DNA of 64,000 bases from Motiliproteus sp047633175. Lineage in GTDB: Bacteria > Pseudomonadota > Gammaproteobacteria > Pseudomonadales > Balneatricaceae. The notes below the pieces were generated by a model. The model was not told where the DNA came from, searched no databases, and worked only from the letters and a program-made list of their open reading frames with translations. Position numbers and translations under genes: made by a program. The DNA is taken from NCBI GenBank assembly GCA_047633175.1, contig JBLIEQ010000017.1, positions 20,484 to 84,483 of the forward strand, given 5' to 3'. Below, piece after piece: positions 59,944 through 64,000 of the stretch (position 1 is the stretch's first letter; every line of letters begins with the position of its first letter).

Positions 59944-61118
59944 ACTACAACCTCTTCTTTTCGCAACGCTTTAGTTAGAAATATTTTATAACTAACAACA
60001 AGCGATACTTCGAATATAAGCAACGAACATATAGATGCCAACGAAGAAAACCCTAACAATATGAAACAATAAAATGATAACAAAAATAATAATGCTGAGA
60101 TGCTATTTGAAACAACATATTTAGAATCCAAATTCATAAGCATCAATCTGGCATCAGAAGTAGAAAAGATAGAAGAGATAAAAACAATAAAACTTAGAAC
60201 TCTAAGATTAAACACCAAGTCGACACTAACGCGCGCATACAAAAACAAAGATATTTCATTCACAAACACATTAAGCAATAAAAAAGCAACAAAACCACAA
60301 GCAAATGTCAACAGATCGATTTTATTAGCCACACTTTTATCTATTAATTCTTTATAGAATGATTGAATAAACAGCCGACGAACCCCTACAAACAGCAAAA
60401 AAAGCTTCATACATCCCATGACGATAACAACTTGGCTTTTTTCTAAAAACAGATCAGAGAGCACAATTAGGCCGGGCCTTGCTATAACAAGACAAAGGCC
60501 AGCCAATCCAACCAACCAAACATCTTTATACGCTTTTATAAATAGAACAGATGGCTTTAATAGGTAACTAACATCTAGCCTACGACATACCAGAACACCT
60601 GATACCAAAACCCCCCCGCCGACTAACAAAGCATAAATAACCGGGTCCTTCCAGTCTAAGAAAACCACTGCAACGATAAATACCACCGTTGGAAAAGACA
60701 ACCGCACAAAGGACATAATGGCGGCATATATTGGCAATCCTCTGCCATATAATGCGTAATCTGAATTCAATGCTAAAAAAGGCGCGTACAGCAACGGCAA
60801 CCCTACTTCAGCCTTTAACAACCCACTTACAAGCCCAGCGATGCCAATAAAGGCAAGAATTAATCCAACACTTAACCTCGCTGATTGTGCCTTAGACAGC
60901 ACCTCTTGCCAATTTGGTAATGTTGCTATATTTCTTGTCGTTGTTAATTGCAAGCCAAACGCCAAAACGGAAACTACAATGGCAAAGGTGCTATCGATTA
61001 AACCCACGCTGACAACATCTTCTGGTGACAGATATCTAACAGCAACAGGTACAATAGCGACGGATAGAAGATGACCTACTCCAGTAAGCCCACCGACTAT
61101 CATCAATTTTTTTAACAT
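59940..61118 (-). CDS. Polysaccharide flippase (Wzx-like, MATE/MOP superfamily)
   Basis: A 392-residue protein with about 12 membrane helices. MLKKLMIVGGLTGVGHLLSVAIVPVAVRYL is a typical MOP N-terminus, and RYLSPEDVVSVGLIDSTFAI resembles Wzx proteins. It would move undecaprenyl-linked repeat units to the periplasm for the adjacent polymerase. AT-rich; the composition shifts back to GC-rich in wecC, 18 bp upstream. Confidence 0.82.
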   Translation of the reverse strand: MLKKLMIVGGLTGVGHLLSVAIVPVAVRYLSPEDVVSVGLIDSTFAIVVSVLAFGLQLTTTRNIATLPNWQEVLSKAQSARLSVGLILAFIGIAGLVSGLLKAEVGLPLLYAPFLALNSDYALYGRGLPIYAAIMSFVRLSFPTVVFIVAVVFLDWKDPVIYALLVGGGVLVSGVLVCRRLDVSYLLKPSVLFIKAYKDVWLVGLAGLCLVIARPGLIVLSDLFLEKSQVVIVMGCMKLFLLFVGVRRLFIQSFYKELIDKSVANKIDLLTFACGFVAFLLLNVFVNEISLFLYARVSVDLVFNLRVLSFIVFISSIFSTSDARLMLMNLDSKYVVSNSISALLFLLSFYCFILLGFSSLASICSLLIFEVSLVVSYKIFLTKALRKEEVVV

Positions 61119-61136
61119 TATGCTTACCGCCTTGTG

Positions 61137-62414
61137 CTACACAATCCCCCTACTATCAATTACCACCTTCGCCGTCAGCAACCCGCGATCTACTTTCTTA
61201 AACTCCTTATGATCCACCAGCACCACCACTATATTGGCGCGCTCTATCGCACCGTTTAGCGACACTAATTCGACGCCTTTATCGGCGATAGCCTGCGGTA
61301 ACGTGCGTATATTGGGTTCCACCGCGACCAGCTCGCCAATTTCTCTGGCAGCCAGTTGCTGGACGATCTGCAATGCCGGGCTCTCGCGCAGATCATCGAT
61401 ATCGGCTTTAAAGGCCAGTCCCAGGCAGGCGATCACCGGCTTCTTAAACTGGTCGGCGGCTTTGGTGACCTGGGCAACGACATAACCGGGTTTGCTGTCG
61501 TTGACCTCACGCGCGGTGCGGATCAGGCGTGCCTCGTCCGGTGCCGAGCTGACGATAAACCAGGGGTCGACCGCGATGCAGTGGCCGCCGACGCCGGGAC
61601 CGGGATTGAGGATATTGACCCTGGGGTGGCGGTTGGCCAGCTTGATCAGCTCCCAGACATTGATCTTGAGTTTGTCGCAGATGATCGAGAGCTCGTTGGC
61701 GAAGGCGATGCTGACATCACGCGAGGCGTTTTCGGTCAGCTTGGCCAGCTCGGCGGTGCGGCTGTCGGTGGTGATGCATTCACCACGAACGAAGGTCTGG
61801 TAAAGCGCGGTGGCGCGCTCGGCGCAACGCGGGGTCATGCCGCCGATGATGCGGTCGTTGGAGACCAACTCCTGTAGCACCTGGCCGGGCAGGACCCGCT
61901 CCGGGCAGTGGGCGATATTGATATCGGCCTGGTCGCCGGCCTGTTGCGGAAAGCTCAGGTCCGGACGGTATTGCGCCAGCCAACCCGCCAGCTTTTCGGT
62001 TGCGCCGACCGGTGAGGTCGATTCCAGGATCACCAGGTTGCCGGGTTCTAAGACCTGGGCGATGGTTTCTGCCGCCGCCTTGATATAACTCAGGTCGGGC
62101 CGATGGTCCTGTTGCTCTCCACCACGCTCTCCACCTTGCTCTCCACTTAAGAGGAAGGGGGTAGGCACGGCGAGCATAAAGGCATCCGCCGGTTCGGGTT
62201 GGGTGGTAGCGCGTAAATTCCCGGTGGCGACCACGCTGCGGACCACAATATCCAGATCCGGTTCGACGATATGGATTCTGCCTTCATTTATAGTGTCGAC
62301 GGCATGCTTGGAGATATCGACACCAATCACCTGCAGCCCACGTGAGGCCAGTACAGCGGCGGTCGGCAGGCCGATATAACCCAGGCCGATGACGGAGACA
62401 GTTTTAAATACCAT
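61137..62414 (-). CDS. wecC: UDP-N-acetyl-D-mannosamine dehydrogenase
   Basis: A 425-residue UDP-sugar dehydrogenase that makes UDP-ManNAcA. SVIGLGYIGLPTAAVLASRG at the start is the NAD motif, LESTSPVGATEK near residue 132, ERVLPGQVLQEL near 172, KLTENASRDVSIAFANELS near 230 and the active-site GPGVGGHCIAVDPWF near 272 (Cys nucleophile) are all present. A short Gly/Glu/Gln insert (GEQGGERGGEQQ near 112) comes from a repeat. It follows wecB by 57 bp. Confidence 0.94.
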   Translation of the reverse strand: MVFKTVSVIGLGYIGLPTAAVLASRGLQVIGVDISKHAVDTINEGRIHIVEPDLDIVVRSVVATGNLRATTQPEPADAFMLAVPTPFLLSGEQGGERGGEQQDHRPDLSYIKAAAETIAQVLEPGNLVILESTSPVGATEKLAGWLAQYRPDLSFPQQAGDQADINIAHCPERVLPGQVLQELVSNDRIIGGMTPRCAERATALYQTFVRGECITTDSRTAELAKLTENASRDVSIAFANELSIICDKLKINVWELIKLANRHPRVNILNPGPGVGGHCIAVDPWFIVSSAPDEARLIRTAREVNDSKPGYVVAQVTKAADQFKKPVIACLGLAFKADIDDLRESPALQIVQQLAAREIGELVAVEPNIRTLPQAIADKGVELVSLNGAIERANIVVVLVDHKEFKKVDRGLLTAKVVIDSRGIV

Positions 62415-62471
62415 TTACACTTTTCCTTTATATGCTTTTGTTCGCATTGCTGCGTTTGTTAACCGACAGCA

Positions 62472-63590
62472 TCAACGCCCTAGCAGGGCGTCGACTATCC
62501 GCTGGCAGGCTTGGCCATCCCCATAGGGGTTGTGGGCCACGCTCATGCGGTTGTATTCGATCTTATCGGTCAGTAACTGACTGACGTTGCTAACAATCTG
62601 GTCGACAGCGGTGCCGACCAGTCTGACGGTGCCGGCATCGACCGCTTCCGGGCGTTCTGTGGTATCGCGCATCACCAGCACCGGTTTTCCCAAGGAGGGC
62701 GCTTCCTCCTGGATGCCGCCGGAGTCGGTCAGAATAAGGGTGCAGTGGTTCATCAGATAGACGAACGGCAGATAGTCCTGGGGTTCGATCAGCGTCACAT
62801 TAGCCAGGCCGCTCAGCAGCCGGTTGACCGGTTCCTGGACATTGGGGTTGAGGTGTACGGGATAGACAAACTGCGCCTTTGGGAATTCGTTGGCCAGCAG
62901 GTTGATCGCCTGGCAGATTCGCTCGAAGCCGCCACCAAAACTTTCGCGCCGGTGGCCGGTGATCAGTACCAGCTTTTTATCGGCATCCAGGAAGGGGAAG
63001 CGGGCTGCGAGCTCGGTATTAAGCGCGGTATCGGTCTCTAGCTTGTGCTTAACCTGGAGCAGGGCATCGATGACGGTATTACCGGTGACCACGATGCTGG
63101 CATCTGCGATGTTCTCTTGCAGCAGATTTTGCCTTGAGCTTTCGGTGGGGGCGAAATGCAGCGCTGTCAGAGCGCTGGTCAGCTTGCGGTTGCCCTCTTC
63201 CGGCCAGGGTGAGTAGATGTTGCCGGTGCGCAGTCCGGCTTCGACATGCCCGACCTGGATCTGCTGGTAATAGGCGGCCAGCGTCGTGGCAAAGGTGGTG
63301 GCTGTATCGCCATGCACCAGCACCAGGTCGGGTTTAAATTCTGCCAGTATTTGCTTGAGCCCCTGGAGGATGCCACAGCTGATGTCGGTGAGGTCTTGCC
63401 CCGGTTTCATCAGGTTGAGGTCGTAATCGGGCGTGATTTCGAACAACTCTAGTACCTGATCCAGCATCTCGCGGTGTTGGGCGGTGACGCAGACCCGGGC
63501 TTCTATGCGTGGTTCGGCCGCCAAGGCGTGCACCAGCGGCGCCATTTTTATGGCTTCTGGGCGGGTGCCAAATACGGTGAGAATTTTCAT
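62472..63590 (-). CDS. wecB: UDP-N-acetylglucosamine 2-epimerase (non-hydrolysing)
   Basis: A 372-residue GT-B-fold epimerase that interconverts UDP-GlcNAc and UDP-ManNAc. VFGTRPEAIKMAPLVHAL at residue 5, VLVHGDTATTFATTLAAYY near 90, HVEAGLRTGNIYSPWPEE near 115, ITGHRRESFGGGFERI near 210 and LTDSGGIQEEAPSLGKPVLVMRDTTERPEA near 285 are the standard blocks. It is the first gene of the minus-strand polysaccharide operon, downstream of a repeat array that continues past the window. Confidence 0.96.
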   Translation of the reverse strand: MKILTVFGTRPEAIKMAPLVHALAAEPRIEARVCVTAQHREMLDQVLELFEITPDYDLNLMKPGQDLTDISCGILQGLKQILAEFKPDLVLVHGDTATTFATTLAAYYQQIQVGHVEAGLRTGNIYSPWPEEGNRKLTSALTALHFAPTESSRQNLLQENIADASIVVTGNTVIDALLQVKHKLETDTALNTELAARFPFLDADKKLVLITGHRRESFGGGFERICQAINLLANEFPKAQFVYPVHLNPNVQEPVNRLLSGLANVTLIEPQDYLPFVYLMNHCTLILTDSGGIQEEAPSLGKPVLVMRDTTERPEAVDAGTVRLVGTAVDQIVSNVSQLLTDKIEYNRMSVAHNPYGDGQACQRIVDALLGR

Positions 63591-63633
63591 AGTGATCCAC
63601 GTTTAAAAGCTAAGTTATGTCGCCAAGGTGCTG

Positions 63634-64000
63634 TCTGTGTCGGGCTAAAGCCCGACCTACGAGCTTGGGTTACGGGCTCGTGTTGTGTGTTTGTGCTGTG
63701 GGCTTGGGCTGCGGGCTTGGCGGTGAGGCCGGGCTGCGGGTCCGAGCGGTCTGTGTCGGACTAAAGTCCGACCTACGAGCTTGAGTTACGGGCTCGTGTT
63801 GTGTGTCTGTGCTGTGGGCTCGGGCTGCGGGCTTGGCGGTGAGGCCGGGCTGCAAATCTGGGCTGTAAAAGCCGAGCGGTCTGTGTCGGGCTAAAGCCCG
63901 ACCTACGAGCTTGGGTTACGGGCTCGTGTTGTGTGTTTGTGCTGTGGGCTTGGGCTGCGGGCTTGGCGGTGAGGCCGGGCTGCGGGTCCGAGCTGTCTGT
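63634..64000. repeat. 116-bp tandem array upstream of wecB, running off the window
   Basis: TCTGTGTCGG starts at 63634, 63750 and 63880, and again at 63996. Spacings are 116, 130 and 116; the middle unit has a 14-bp insertion. Each unit has a family-1 palindrome (GTCGGGCTAAAGCCCGAC or GTCGGACTAAAGTCCGAC) and a G/T-rich part ('cgtgttgtgtgtttgtgctg'). Palindrome arms change together (GGGC/GCCC against GGAC/GTCC), so the stem is preserved. No gene; the wecB promoter probably lies between 63591 and 63633 or within the array. Confidence 0.92.

Overview
The window reads as chromosomal DNA of a gammaproteobacterium from the Pseudomonadales/Oceanospirillales side of the class. The evidence is gene order: trkH-trkA-rsmB-fmt-def against lysM-dprA-(purE)-tsaC-hemF-aroE, tkt-epd-pgk-fba, and gshB-tonB-yqgE-ruvX-pyrR-pyrB-pyrC' all match arrangements known from Pseudomonas and its relatives. 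Most of the window is GC-rich by eye; the exception is about 55.2-61.1 kb, which is clearly AT-rich. No rRNA, tRNA or CRISPR array was recognised.

Layout. 0-6.5 kb (minus strand): ybaK, potassium uptake (trkH, trkA), and rsmB, fmt, def for rRNA methylation and N-formyl-methionine handling. 6.7-15.2 kb (plus): LysM protein, dprA, purE, tsaC, hemF, aroE, a Lon-like protease and a SpoIIAA-like protein. 15.3-18.9 kb: MFS exporter with a divergent LysR regulator, then serA. 19-26.5 kb (minus): flavodoxin-like protein, alpha/beta hydrolase and the central carbon block fba, pgk, epd, tkt. 26.8-31 kb (plus): metK, rsmE, gshB and a TonB-family protein. 31-37.5 kb: response regulator, yqgE, ruvX, and the pyrimidine genes pyrR, pyrB and a metal-ligand-deficient pyrC', then a VpsP-like protein. 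37.7-38.7 kb: a ParD-like/zeta toxin-antitoxin pair. 38.9-46 kb: sulfate assimilation (cysQ, SLC13 permease, cysD, cysNC). 46-51 kb: two near-identical vanZ-like copies bracketing hipBA, inside dense minisatellite DNA. 51-63.6 kb (minus): a ten-gene polysaccharide cluster (wecB, wecC, flippase, polymerase, glycosyltransferase, ATP-grasp, CapK-like ligase, two-domain oxidoreductase, helical-toroid-like protein, wecG-like) that would make UDP-ManNAcA, build an oligosaccharide on a lipid carrier and export or polymerise it.

Two things stand out. First, cysD is in one open frame with an upstream domain of about 275 residues that looks like an IS630-family transposase whose three catalytic acids are gone; a proline-rich linker joins it to a complete CysD. 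Second, the chromosome is unusually rich in small repeats: 74-bp palindromic REP/MITE-like elements, 13-bp minisatellites apparently derived from their flanks, a second CTCCCAC-type palindrome family, in-frame microsatellites, and repeated short duplications at gene junctions (heads of trkA and the tonB gene, tails of hemF and pyrB).
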